Positions 55,401 to 59,695 of a stretch of 64,000 nucleotides of DNA are shown piece after piece (the stretch's first letter is position 1; each line of letters begins with the position of its first letter). The stretch covers positions 9,734,001 to 9,798,000 of the forward strand of contig CP053170.1 of the NCBI GenBank assembly GCA_014607495.2, given 5' to 3'. A program made the translations under genes and the position numbers. This stretch comes from Carposina sasakii (taxonomy: Eukaryota > Arthropoda > Insecta > Lepidoptera > Carposinidae). Under the pieces are notes generated by a model, which saw only the letters and a list, made by a program, of their open reading frames with translations, did no database searches and was not told the DNA's origin.

Positions 55401-58400
55401 ACGGTGAAACGCACCTTAGCTATGCCTACCACGTGTTTGGAGATAGTAATTTCAGTTTGGAAGAAGCAGTCATAGTGAACATTAGCACAGTCACTCGTAC
55501 TTGTAGGATATGAGTGACGTTTAACTTTTTTTCCATTTGCGAAAACTGGTTATTTAAGCTTTTTATTCTGAAACTTCCGTAACGACTTTAATCGGTTTAG
55601 ATAGGTATATAAATTTGAAATCCCAGCTCGGTCATTGGCTATGGTAATGAATACGGCGTACAGTCTAAAGAAAAGGACAATAAAAATACAAAGGTTTACA
55701 GGACAGACGGAAAGAAAGTAATACAGTAACGTAAGTAACACAACAATAGTATGTCTATCCCTTTTTCTTTCGTAAGGAATAAAGAGAAACGATATATAAC
55801 CCGCATTCATGATAACTGATGACACATCGTTAATGTGCGCAGAAACTAGTTTTATTGTCTATGGAGCCCTAAAATCTGTCACATAAAAAGTATGCACAGG
55901 AATTAGCAATAAGATGAATACGCAAATGTACCTAAGCCCTTACGTTTAGGTTCATCCTATTACTGATGACTGTACGGATACAGTCAAGCCAACTTATCCG
56001 TTATGTGGCAAAAAAGTGAACTACGGCCGCCATATTGAAATGTCATTCGATCCGACAACACAGAGGCGACACCCTTCAGTTTACAGATAAATTGGATTGG
56101 CTATTAATGCTTTCATATACACATATGACAGAAAAAAGGCTTATGTCCCCGATTCTGCCCGGACGTTGTCTCTAACCTCGACATTTAAATGTTCACACAA
56201 GTAACTGAAAAACAAAATGGCGGATATTTGAACAGCTGACATTCGCCGCACTTAGCTTAGAGTACACTTCATACAATAATTCCCATGCCTGATTTTGGAC
56301 CTAACATTTTTTGTATGCAGCCATATACTCGTACATAACTAGCGCTATCATCCATCGGAACTATAAGAGAAACGCACTCTAGTACTTACTTAGCGATCAT
56401 CTGCTAGCACTAGATTGTTGTCTAATGCTGGTGGTATTACTACAACACCTTAAGAATATCAACTGGTCATAAATCCGCCATTTTGTTTTTTTTTAAATAT
56501 ACAGGGTGTAACAAAAGGGGTATGTTAAGCGAAAAGCTATGAAAATAGCCCACCATAGACAACCTATTCCCAAATTTTGAGACTCGAAATCGAATGTTAA
56601 TTTTTCCAATTAGTATAGAGAATTCCTAAACAACTCAGGAATGTTCATACAATCTTAAAAAATAAACATGTGATTTCGAGTCTTAAATATTGATAGCTTT
56701 TCGCTTAACATACCCTTTTTGTTACACCCTGTATAGACAAAGAGTCGAGAACAGACATTATTATTAGACGTGAAAATCGGGGACCAACAGGCGTATCGGC
56801 TATGTTTTTGACAGTTCATAGCGATCATCACTCATTGAAAGGCAACCTCATTTTCATAATTGCTCTCGAATGTTGGAACCATGTATGGGGCTTTAATCAA
56901 ATGGAAGTGGCATAATGCCTTGCCTGAAGTTTGGCAATGGCAACACATACGTTCCACTTCTATTAATCAAGTTTTAATGAGTTGTCATCACTATGAACTG
57001 TCAAAAAGATAGCCGAAAGGGCCTCAAAGCTTTCATTTACGACACAGTTTACAATAAACCTAACTTGGTTGCCAATTTTAAGTAAGTAGTCAACCATTAC
57101 AATTAATATATATATATTTTTTTTTTAATATTCACATACTTCACAACATTACCTTAGTCCTACACTAAGATCCCTAAGGTCTTGTGTCGTGGGTACTAAG
57201 CAACGGTATATAAATACATCTAAGAGATAGACACATCCATGACTCAGAAACAAACACTGATATTCATAACATAATATTATCAATGTTTGCACCTACCGGG
57301 GATTCGAACCCAGGACCTATAGAGTCGCAGGCAGGGTAAACTGCCGGCTACACCAATCGGCCGTCATTTGTTAATTTTACTGGTAGCAGATTTCAGTAGG
57401 ACTCATCCCAACAAGTGTAGCTATTTTTTGGACGTGTATAAAATATTATAGTTGGTTAATAAATAATAATAAAATAACAGGTGGGCGTGGTTGCTGGACT
57501 TAGTATTAGATGAATAAGATATTTTATTTTTTGTATCATCGGTTATTAGAGCGCATTGTGAAAATCTGTGAACGTATGTTAGATTAGTGAACTGCAGAAA
57601 TAACAGAACGTTGAAATTAATATAATACTCGCAGGGTCATTGATTGTGAAAATTTAATAGAAAATGATACTATTTATATACGCCAACCGACTTCTGCGTA
57701 AATTCTTATTGATCTCAAATTCCATTTAAAATATGTACTTAACACAGATTTCAGAGAAGTCGCTACTTCGCAAGAAAACCAGATTATATTAATACACGTG
57801 TTTTCCATTCAGAATTCCGGTAAAAATTTTGACTGATTCTCAATTTTACCCAAAAGGTAATGTAACGTAAGAAGTTCAATTATGTCTTACGAGGCGAAAG
57901 AGAGAGGAATAAGAACTATAGGACACTAGGCAAAAATGCGGAGCACGCACGAACCTCTCGATAGTTGTAACGCTATCATCACTCTCGTCATATCTCATAG
58001 ATTTTGCTTGCGAGTCGATAGCGTTACGGCGCGTAAAAATGTTCATGCTTACCCTACTGATTGTGTGACTCGATATATACGTATGCTGTATGTCATCATC
58101 ATCAGCCTATTACAGTCCACTGCTGGACGTAGGCCTCCTCTAGGGCACGCCACAAGACTGCCATGGGGATATTTGACCATAGTGACCACGCTGGGCAGTC
58201 GGCTTGGTGGCCGCAGTTTGTATTTTGGACTATGTTGTCAAGACGGGAGGCGCTGCTGCCCTCCCTGCTCCCGGAAACCCTTAATCGCCTCGTACGATAC
58301 CCACGGGCAGACATGGGATGGTACGAATTCTGCTCTGCCGGCACCACGCGGCCATGTTGTATGTACATCGCGGCAAAACCACTAACAACAACTTTCGATT

Positions 58401-59190
58401 CTGTAAAGGTTTACAGAATCGAAAGTTAGTGGTTTTAAATAGGTATTTAACGTTGTTTTTCACGCACATCGCGTACACGTTAACCTCTGATACAGTAAAG
58501 CTATTTAACTAAACATACATATATACATATACATAAAAATCACGCCTCTTTCCCGAAGGGGTAGGCAGAGATCACGGATCTCCATTTGCTACGATCCTGA
58601 CACACCTCTTTCGCTTCATTCTGTTAACAAACCCTAAAACGACGAGCGTGCATGAAGAATATCATGAAAGTTGATAAAGCGAAAGAGGTGTGTAAGGACC
58701 GTAGCAAGTTAAGATCCGTGATCTCTGCCTACCCCACAGGGAAAGAGGCGTGATTATATGTATGTTAACACGATCACCAACCCGCCTGCCCAGCGTGGTG
58801 ACTATGAGCAAAAACCCCCCTATGGCAGTAGCATTGTGGCGTGCTCTGGAGGAGGCCTACGTCCAGCAGTGGACTGCAATAGGCTGAAGACGACTGCAAA
58901 GCTATTTATCGTTGTTTTTTGATAACACATCGCGTACACGTTAACCTCCGATACCTGTAAAGCTATTAACGTTATTTTCTGGTAACAAAGCCGACACTGT
59001 GAAGTTATTTGACGTTGTTGTCTAGTCACATAGTCCAGCATCCACGCAGCGAGGGCACTACGCAAGCAAGACTCACCGTCCTTCGCCTCGGGCCCAGCGT
59101 TCTTGGCGAGCGTGCGCAGCGCCGCCGCGAACGGCCCGCCCTTGTTCGGCGGGATGTCCGAGCGTTTCGCGATCTTGTTCGCGCTCGCAC
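34253..59190 (-). CDS. GSE1: GSE1 homologue (chromatin co-repressor coiled-coil protein), nine exons, 5' end outside window
   Basis: Minus-strand exons, 5' to 3': 59190-59077, 55185-55071, 52948-52847, 51802-51620, 50841-50585, 38431-35975, 35860-35609, 35515-34895 and 34461-34253. Every junction has AG/GT borders and matching phase, giving at least 1435 residues with no stop. Landmarks of vertebrate GSE1 appear in order: FAAALRTLAKNA (human FAAALRKLAKQA); Pro/Tyr-rich HPSLYSS-type segments; an Arg/Glu run (ELRERERERERERDKREKEQ); a long Pro/Asn-rich disordered middle; an acidic Ser patch (EEESSDSDSAYGEDD) leading to VEFLASLRLATSD; a similar SHLRLFPVS block; and a final GIEEM....Y plus coiled coil (QRKEIKDLQRRF to STIELVKK). 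In vertebrates GSE1 associates with LSD1/CoREST/HDAC complexes in the nucleus; the same role here is inference. Introns are crowded with transposons, and one holds a FUN14 gene. Confidence 0.88.
34506..34620 (+). repeat. CTTCCGTGC-family SINE-like fragment
   Basis: CAGCTGCATCTCCTTCCGTG through GGCATTCTCTCAGGCAGC to GGGCGTGGCTAC. It lies about 45 bases upstream (minus strand) of the last GSE1 acceptor. Confidence 0.6.
34895..35515 (-). CDS. GSE1: GSE1 exon 8: KTWLSIMKDRKRRENG to SFWAGIEEM
   Basis: The acceptor is TATTTTCAG before 35515 and the donor GTGAGG follows 34895. It opens with (E)YEKTWLSIMKDRKRRENG and ends in CQTEDVSFWAGIEEMRKSYR, which parallels the WQGIEAVFEAYQ segment just before the coiled coil in human GSE1. 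Between these is Asp/Asn/Lys-rich sequence. Confidence 0.85.
35609..35860 (-). CDS. GSE1: GSE1 exon 7: SHLRLFPVS block
   Basis: The acceptor is ATTTCCTTTCAG before 35860 and the donor GTAAGA follows 35609. Its 252 bases are open in the required frame only: KQLDKEESSIRRDSVASAYI, later FFSHLRLFPVSLNHKE. The SHLRLFPVS stretch corresponds to the KFLTIFNLT block of vertebrate GSE1. Confidence 0.8.
35975..38431 (-). CDS. GSE1: GSE1 exon 6: large disordered exon with the VEFLASLRLA motif
   Basis: A single 2457-base exon (818 codons plus split codons). The acceptor is TTTACCTCCACAG before 38431 and the donor GTAATC follows 35975. It starts RAEKRPASPPPIKTAKPDD, passes through Pro-, Asn-, Lys- and Thr-rich sequence of low complexity, and ends SSDSDSAYGEDD, then KVEFLASLRLATSDVYK, matching the conserved acidic-plus-helix block of GSE1. 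Codons are AT-rich, in sharp contrast with the upstream exons. Confidence 0.85.
38522..38668. mobile_element. MITE with GGTCGATT..GGCAGTCACA ends, copy 2
   Basis: Starts GGGTCGATTGCGGCAGTCAC and ends GTGTGACTGTCGGAATCGACC. It matches 12784-12928 in length and centre. It lies 90 bases from the large GSE1 exon. Confidence 0.72.
39831..39945 (+). repeat. GGACGTAGGCC-family repeat, diverged copy
   Basis: CAGCCTATTGCAGTTCACTT through CCAGCCGCCCTCTTTAAGTC, the same subfamily as 4447-4560. Confidence 0.6.
40093..40340 (-). repeat. GGACGTAGGCC-family repeat, nearly full copy
   Basis: Minus-strand copy with CCGCGTGGTGCCGGCAGAG at one end and GGCCTACGTCCAGCAATGGA at the other, followed by a GAAGAAGAAG tail. 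Confidence 0.75.
41150..41280 (+). repeat. tRNA-headed SINE, copy 1
   Basis: A tRNA-like head (ACCCGGTGGCTTAGTGGTTA with GTGGGTTCGATTCCCACT) sits in a non-tRNA context shared with 45418-45535: AAATTCGTCATCC before it and GAAGAATTTTTTCAATT after it. Shared flanks and a degraded anticodon arm show a retroposon, not a functional tRNA gene. Confidence 0.75.
41975..42545 (+). pseudogene. LINE reverse-transcriptase 3' remnant (C-terminus and 3' UTR)
   Basis: The translation reads RRRVADAKLLYDLLNERMD with CTALLERVMLRAIPIRSRRA in one frame up to about 42135. It then continues in the next frame as TNFALFSPLNRIIDEYERRF, then SEADIFFL. This is the usual C-terminal pattern of non-LTR retrotransposon polymerases of the Jockey/CR1 type (LY..LN...DC..LL, then a final DIF). 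A frameshift in the overlap and missing upstream sequence make it a dead 5'-truncated copy. After the stop (about 42278) comes an AT-rich tail ending near AATAACAAATAAATAAAAT. Confidence 0.6.
42556..42747 (-). repeat. GGACGTAGGCC-family repeat
   Basis: Minus-strand copy beginning just after the LINE tail and ending GGCCTACGTCCAGCAGTGCA. Confidence 0.7.
42977..43471 (-). CDS. FUN14-domain protein (FUNDC1-like), intronless, nested in a GSE1 intron
   Basis: 164 residues from ATG 43469-43471 to the stop at 42977-42979. The C-terminal hundred residues form a FUN14 domain with three hydrophobic segments: GNLLLGTLTGWLAGVAVMKV (about 75-94), AAFGLGGGIILLHFAS (about 98-113) and FSVGLAGGFFFGVASA at the very end, rich in GxxxG spacing. 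FUNDC1 is an outer-mitochondrial-membrane mitophagy receptor and an ER-mitochondria contact protein. The N-terminal 65 residues are polar and lack an obvious Tyr-based LC3-interacting motif of the FUNDC1 kind, so receptor function is uncertain. The gene has no introns and lies on the same strand inside the 12-kb intron between two GSE1 exons. This suggests a retrocopy that kept its frame; no clear poly(A) or target duplication remains. Confidence 0.85.
   Translation of the reverse strand: MDVKTIHTSLLNPHPKLETLFTVTPSQTHPECTRKSRPIPNINLRNISKANCIEHSETSSTIHIALDKFKKGNSGNLLLGTLTGWLAGVAVMKVGKIAAFGLGGGIILLHFASDFGYINVNWDKIKELSGQSQLLMEQALKFMRKNSCFSVGLAGGFFFGVASA
44909..45222 (+). repeat. GTCGCGGGCG-family repeat, second copy
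   Basis: Aligns with 28614-28886, from TAATAAAAATGTAACGGATC to GTCGCGGGCGTCCACTAGT. It has two short internal insertions, including a repeated TTTATCCCGG phrase near 45130-45155. Confidence 0.6.
45418..45535 (+). repeat. tRNA-headed SINE, copy 2
   Basis: ACCCGGTAGCTCAGTTGGTG and GTGGGTTCGAGTCGCACTCG make a convincing tRNA-like A and B box. CAAATTCGTCATCC before and GAAGAATTTTTTCAATTC after are shared with 41150-41280. Confidence 0.75.
45582..45862. mobile_element. hAT-like MITE (CAGAGGTCGGAATTAGG family), copy 2
   Basis: Begins CAGAGGTCGGAATTAGGTAG and ends with its complement at 45862. The interior matches 27491-27760 in reverse. The flanks ATTATTAT and ATTATTAG agree at seven of eight positions, a slightly decayed target duplication. 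Confidence 0.85.
46000..46062 (-). repeat. GGACGTAGGCC-family short fragment
   Basis: TATGGCGTGCCCTGGGGTAC, then CCTACGTCTAGCAGTGGACT. Only the family's outer end is left. Confidence 0.55.
46205..46444. repeat. 26-bp minisatellite, nine full units
   Basis: Units of exactly 26 bases begin CATAAT at 46205, 46231, 46257, 46283 and so on to 46439. Two unit types alternate irregularly: one with AAGGTCGTCG and one with GAAGTATTCC before the next CATAAT. All units share TTGGTCCC or close variants. Because 26 is not a multiple of three, the three minus-strand frames carry the same 26-residue peptide period and are all open. That is a property of the repeat, not a sign of coding. Confidence 0.92.
47421..47672. 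mobile_element. MITE with CAGGGTGTAACA ends, copy 1
   Basis: Left end CACGGTGTAACAGAAAGGGT followed by ATGTTAAGCGAAAAGCTATG; right end is the complement, finishing TGTTACACCCTG-TA. The interior contains GATTTCGAGTCTCAAATTTTG and its partial complement. It matches 56512-56731. The TA flank remains only on the right. Confidence 0.75.
48180..48330. mobile_element. Foldback MITE (GCTATCGCATTGC family)
   Basis: AGCAAAGCTATAGCGAAAAC and ACAATTTTCGCTATCGCATT in inverted order, with TTGAAATGTCACATTTGA between. Edges are diffuse. Confidence 0.5.
48720..48802. repeat. Short imperfect inverted repeat
   Basis: GAAATCTACATTCGACG at the left and CGAAAGTAGATTTCG at the right enclose an inner hairpin with the stem GTCTTCGTCAATTT and its complement. 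No target duplication found; possibly a small foldback relic. Confidence 0.5.
49857..50108 (+). repeat. Dispersed repeat (ATCACGCC / ACGGGGTAG family), copy 3
   Basis: From ATCACGCCTTTATCCCTTAC to AGAGCAGCATAGAAG. It is very close to 31828-32070. Confidence 0.75.
50381..50480 (+). repeat. GGACGTAGGCC-family fragment
   Basis: GTCCACTGCTGGACGTAGGC to GGGCAGGCGGGTCGGTGAG. It lies about 100 bases downstream (gene sense) of the donor of GSE1 exon 5. The continuation toward the exon is GC-rich, partly of unclear origin. Confidence 0.65.
50585..50841 (-). CDS. GSE1: GSE1 exon 5: Arg/Glu run and Pro-rich segment
   Basis: The acceptor is ATCTCATTCCAG before 50841 and the donor GTGAGG follows 50585. 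In the frame set by both neighbours it reads ERERDKREKEQQRELERIQR, then a Pro/Leu-rich stretch (LHPLPLPPHLLPAPAYAPLP) and LLYRPYSR, ending in PEPRGER. Very GC-rich. Longer open frames on both strands across it are by-products of that composition. Confidence 0.83.
51370..51542. mobile_element. Foldback MITE (GCTATCGCATTGC family), GC-rich centre type
   Basis: CCCTGATTACTTAATTTGTA at the left and CTGCAAATTACATAATCAGG at the right form the inverted repeat. The centre carries CGTCCTCCCGCGCCCCGC, shared with 54703-54872 but not with the AT-rich copies at 32598 and 33560. Confidence 0.72.
51620..51802 (-). CDS. GSE1: GSE1 exon 4: LAAEEQMYLERVF to RERERER
   Basis: The acceptor is TGTCTGCCTGCGCAG before 51802 and the donor GTAACG follows 51620. 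It reads LAAEEQMYLERVFRGGWLPP, then a Pro/Ala/Leu repeat-like stretch and HQDKELRERERER. It joins the next exon's Arg/Glu run exactly in frame, and corresponds to the start of the Arg/Glu-rich part of human GSE1. Confidence 0.84.
51827..52035 (+). repeat. Three to four truncated GGACGTAGGCC-family copies in tandem
   Basis: GGACGTAGGCCTCGTCCAGG at 51838 and 51938, GGACGTAGGTCTCTCCCAGG at about 51872 and GGCTGTAGGCCTCCCCCATC at about 52007 follow each other with partial spacers. All are cut to the first 50-90 bases of the family. The cluster begins about 25 bases from a GSE1 splice acceptor. Confidence 0.75.
52180..52460 (+). repeat. CTTCCGTGC-family SINE-like copy with internal duplication
   Basis: The phrase CATTCTCTCAAGCGATGAGC at about 52259 recurs as TATTCTCTCGAGCGATGAGC at about 52342, each followed by an AACTTG/AGCTTG stretch. 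Otherwise as in 30605-30772. Confidence 0.55.
52847..52948 (-). CDS. GSE1: GSE1 exon 3: Pro/Tyr/Ala-rich
   Basis: The acceptor is TTGTGTGCAG before 52948 and the donor GTATGT follows 52847. It reads LSHPAAGPFPLLEPAAYSHY, then AHPSLYSSAALQY. It resembles the HPSYL/YYHPS region of vertebrate GSE1. GC-rich, and in phase with both neighbours. Confidence 0.8.
53043..54350. mobile_element. Older foldback element (as 1706-1980), interrupted by a second element
   Basis: The left scrap ATAGAGGAATAAGATGTCAT (53043-53062) and the right part GTGTCATACTAACTG through GATGCACCATTAGACTTTCC to CAGTAATGCAATCC (54215-54345) are pieces of the element described at 1706-1980. The insertion between them is 53064-54212. 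The far right arm is lost. Confidence 0.7.
53064..54212. mobile_element. 1.15-kb TA-flanked element with CCCAAGTAGCACA ends and AGCTGAATAA motifs
   Basis: The ends are CCCAAGTAGCACA at 53064 and its exact complement ending at 54212, with TA on both sides (53062-53063, 54213-54214). AGCTGAATAA or its complement TATTCAGCT occurs repeatedly toward both ends (for example 53079, 53810, 53851, 53944, 54082 and 54107). A 122-base segment is duplicated at 53781-53902 and 53915-54036. No open frame of note. I do not recognise the family; a non-autonomous Tc1/mariner-like element is the simplest reading. Confidence 0.75.
54703..54872. mobile_element. Foldback MITE (GCTATCGCATTGC family), GC-rich centre type
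   Basis: CCCCCTATTTGCAGTACCAG and GAAGCAATGCGATAGCGAAA at the left; TTTTTGCTATCGCATTGCTT and ATTTACATAATTAGGGAG at the right. Shares the GTCCTCCCGCGCCCCGCGCC centre with 51370-51542. Confidence 0.72.
54906..55040. mobile_element. Small MITE with GGGTAAAGACACACG ends
   Basis: The left end GGGTAAAGACACACGAACTG is answered by CCGTGTGTCTTTACCC at the right, and TGCAGTT phrases are repeated inside. It ends 30 bases from the donor of GSE1 exon 2. No clear target duplication. Confidence 0.6.
55071..55185 (-). CDS. GSE1: GSE1 exon 2: Pro/Lys-rich
   Basis: The acceptor is CGAGATTGACAG before 55185 and the donor GTGAGG follows 55071. It reads AAGTPEREPKEKPAPAPPKR, then ASPHHLPSGFQPYRPDD. Only this frame is open with the correct phase on both sides. 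GC-rich. Confidence 0.8.
56258..56381. mobile_element. Small MITE with TAGAGTACACTTC / AAACGCACTCTA ends
   Basis: Same family as 7388-7526, in the opposite internal orientation (CCTAACATTTTTTGTATGCA, then CTAGCGCTATCATCCATCGG). Confidence 0.65.
56512..56731. mobile_element. MITE with CAGGGTGTAACA ends, copy 2, TA-flanked
   Basis: TA-CAGGGTGTAACAAAAGGGG at the left and TTTGTTACACCCTG-TA at the right, with AAGCGAAAAGCTATG and its complement inside each end. It matches 47421-47672. Confidence 0.8.
57125..57365 (-). repeat. tRNA-headed SINE, best copy in the window
   Basis: On the minus strand it begins near GCCGATTGGTGTAGCCGGCA (A-box side), then CCTGGGTTCGAATCCCCGGT (B box), followed by a body with GTTTGTTTCTGAGTCATGG and ACCTTAGGGATCTTAGTGTA. 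About 240 bp. The sequence from the B box on is repeated at 59250-59390. Confidence 0.7.
57930..58066. repeat. Inverted repeat around GATAGCGTTACGGCGCGTAA
   Basis: CACGAACCTCTCGATAGTTG with TAACGCTATC at the left is answered by GATAGCGTTACGGCGCGTAA with TGTTCATGC at the right. Related pieces occur near 34795-34855 and 39068-39150, so this is a dispersed family. Confidence 0.5.
58098..58352 (+). repeat. GGACGTAGGCC-family repeat, nearly full copy
   Basis: CATCATCATCAGCCTATTAC to GCCGGCACCACGCGGCC. It closely resembles 31547-31786. Confidence 0.75.
58373..58438. repeat. Hairpin around CTTTCGATTCTGTAAA
   Basis: AACTTTCGATTCTGTAAA, two bases, then its exact complement. An outer pair, AAAACCACTA and TAGTGGTTTT, extends the stem after a five-base bulge. 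It lies immediately after a GGACGTAGGCC copy. Confidence 0.7.
58538..58757. mobile_element. Foldback element with ATCACGCCTCTTTCCC ends
   Basis: The left end AATCACGCCTCTTTCCC is complementary to GGGAAAGAGGCGTGATT at the right. Pairing continues inward (GCAGAGATCACGGATCT with AGATCCGTGATCTCTGC, and ACACACCTCTTTCGCTT with its complement). About 220 bp. Its outer sequence resembles the ends of the 31828-32070 family. Confidence 0.7.
58771..58890 (-). repeat. GGACGTAGGCC-family fragment
   Basis: GATCACCAACCCGCCTGCCC to GCCTACGTCCAGCAGTGGAC on the minus strand, inverted with respect to 58098-58352. Confidence 0.7.
59077..59190 (-). CDS. GSE1: GSE1 exon 1 within the window: FAAALRTLAKNA motif
   Basis: The acceptor is GTTCGTTGCAG before 59190 and the donor GTGAGT follows 59077. 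It reads GASANKIAKRSDIPPNKGGP, then FAAALRTLAKNAGPEAKD. The FAAALR.LAK motif is the clearest single match to vertebrate GSE1, where it also precedes the Pro-rich part. It begins with a split codon, so at least one more coding exon lies upstream (beyond the Copia element). Confidence 0.85.
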
Positions 59191-59249
59191 CTGCAACGAA
59201 CGAGAGGCAAACTGAATATATACAAATGTTCCCAAAAACTTAGCTCTAC

Positions 59250-59390
59250 AAAAATCCCTAAGGTCTTGTGTCGTGGGTACTAAGCAACGGTATATAAATA
59301 CATAGATAAGTATAGAAACATCCATGACTCGGAAACAAACATCGATATTCATCATATCAATGTTTGCACCTACCGGGATTCGAACCCAGA
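59250..59390 (-). repeat. tRNA-headed SINE, cut by the Copia insertion
   Basis: Shares ATCCCTAAGGTCTTGTGTCG, ACTAAGCAACGGTATATAAA and CACCTACCGGGATTCGAACC with 57125-57365. It stops at the first base of the LTR region, inside the B-box side; the rest should resume after the 3' LTR outside the window. Confidence 0.75.
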
Positions 59391-59393
59391 TAT

Positions 59394-59606
59394 TGTAATG
59401 TGAGTGAAAAACTAAACGCAACCTAATGTTAACTGACGTTAGCTGTCAGGTGTCAATGTCAAATAGACAGTATGTTCTGTCTCTGTCACCTCTCTCTCTC
59501 TCTCTCTGGTCTGCGATGTTGTGTGTACGTACAAGTGTATTAAATTAAATTAAATCTATCCACGTTAATCAAGGTTATTTATTTCTTTTTCACCCATAAT
59601 CCATCA
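59394..59606 (+). repeat. 5' long terminal repeat of the Copia element
   Basis: Starts TGTAATGTGAGTG and ends CCATCA directly before the primer-binding site, giving a 213-bp TG...CA repeat. The first 55 bases are identical to the start of the 3' LTR (63946-64000). The three bases TAT just before it are also shared, so the exact left edge could be 59391. It contains a CT microsatellite at about 59488-59506. Confidence 0.85.
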
Positions 59607-59620
59607 GGTTATGGGCCCAG
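59607..59620 (+). other. Copia primer-binding site
   Basis: GGTTATGGGCCCAG lies immediately after the 5' LTR. It is the known type of insect Copia primer site, complementary to an internal part of initiator methionine tRNA rather than its 3' end. Confidence 0.75.
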
Positions 59621-59695
59621 GACAGTATAAATATTTAATTAACTATATATTTCTACGTATTTTCCGAAATTGGGTGAAAAAAGTTAACCTCAAAA

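Larger units (their letters stand above)
55186..59076. other. GSE1 intron with MITEs, SINE and GGACGTAGGCC copies
   Basis: No exon seen. Contains a diverged TAGAGTGCG-family MITE (55320-55418) and its better copy (56258-56381), a CAGGGTGTAACA MITE (56512-56731), a tRNA-headed SINE (57125-57365), an inverted repeat at about 57930-58066, two GGACGTAGGCC copies (58098-58352, 58771-58890) and a foldback (58538-58757). Confidence 0.5.
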
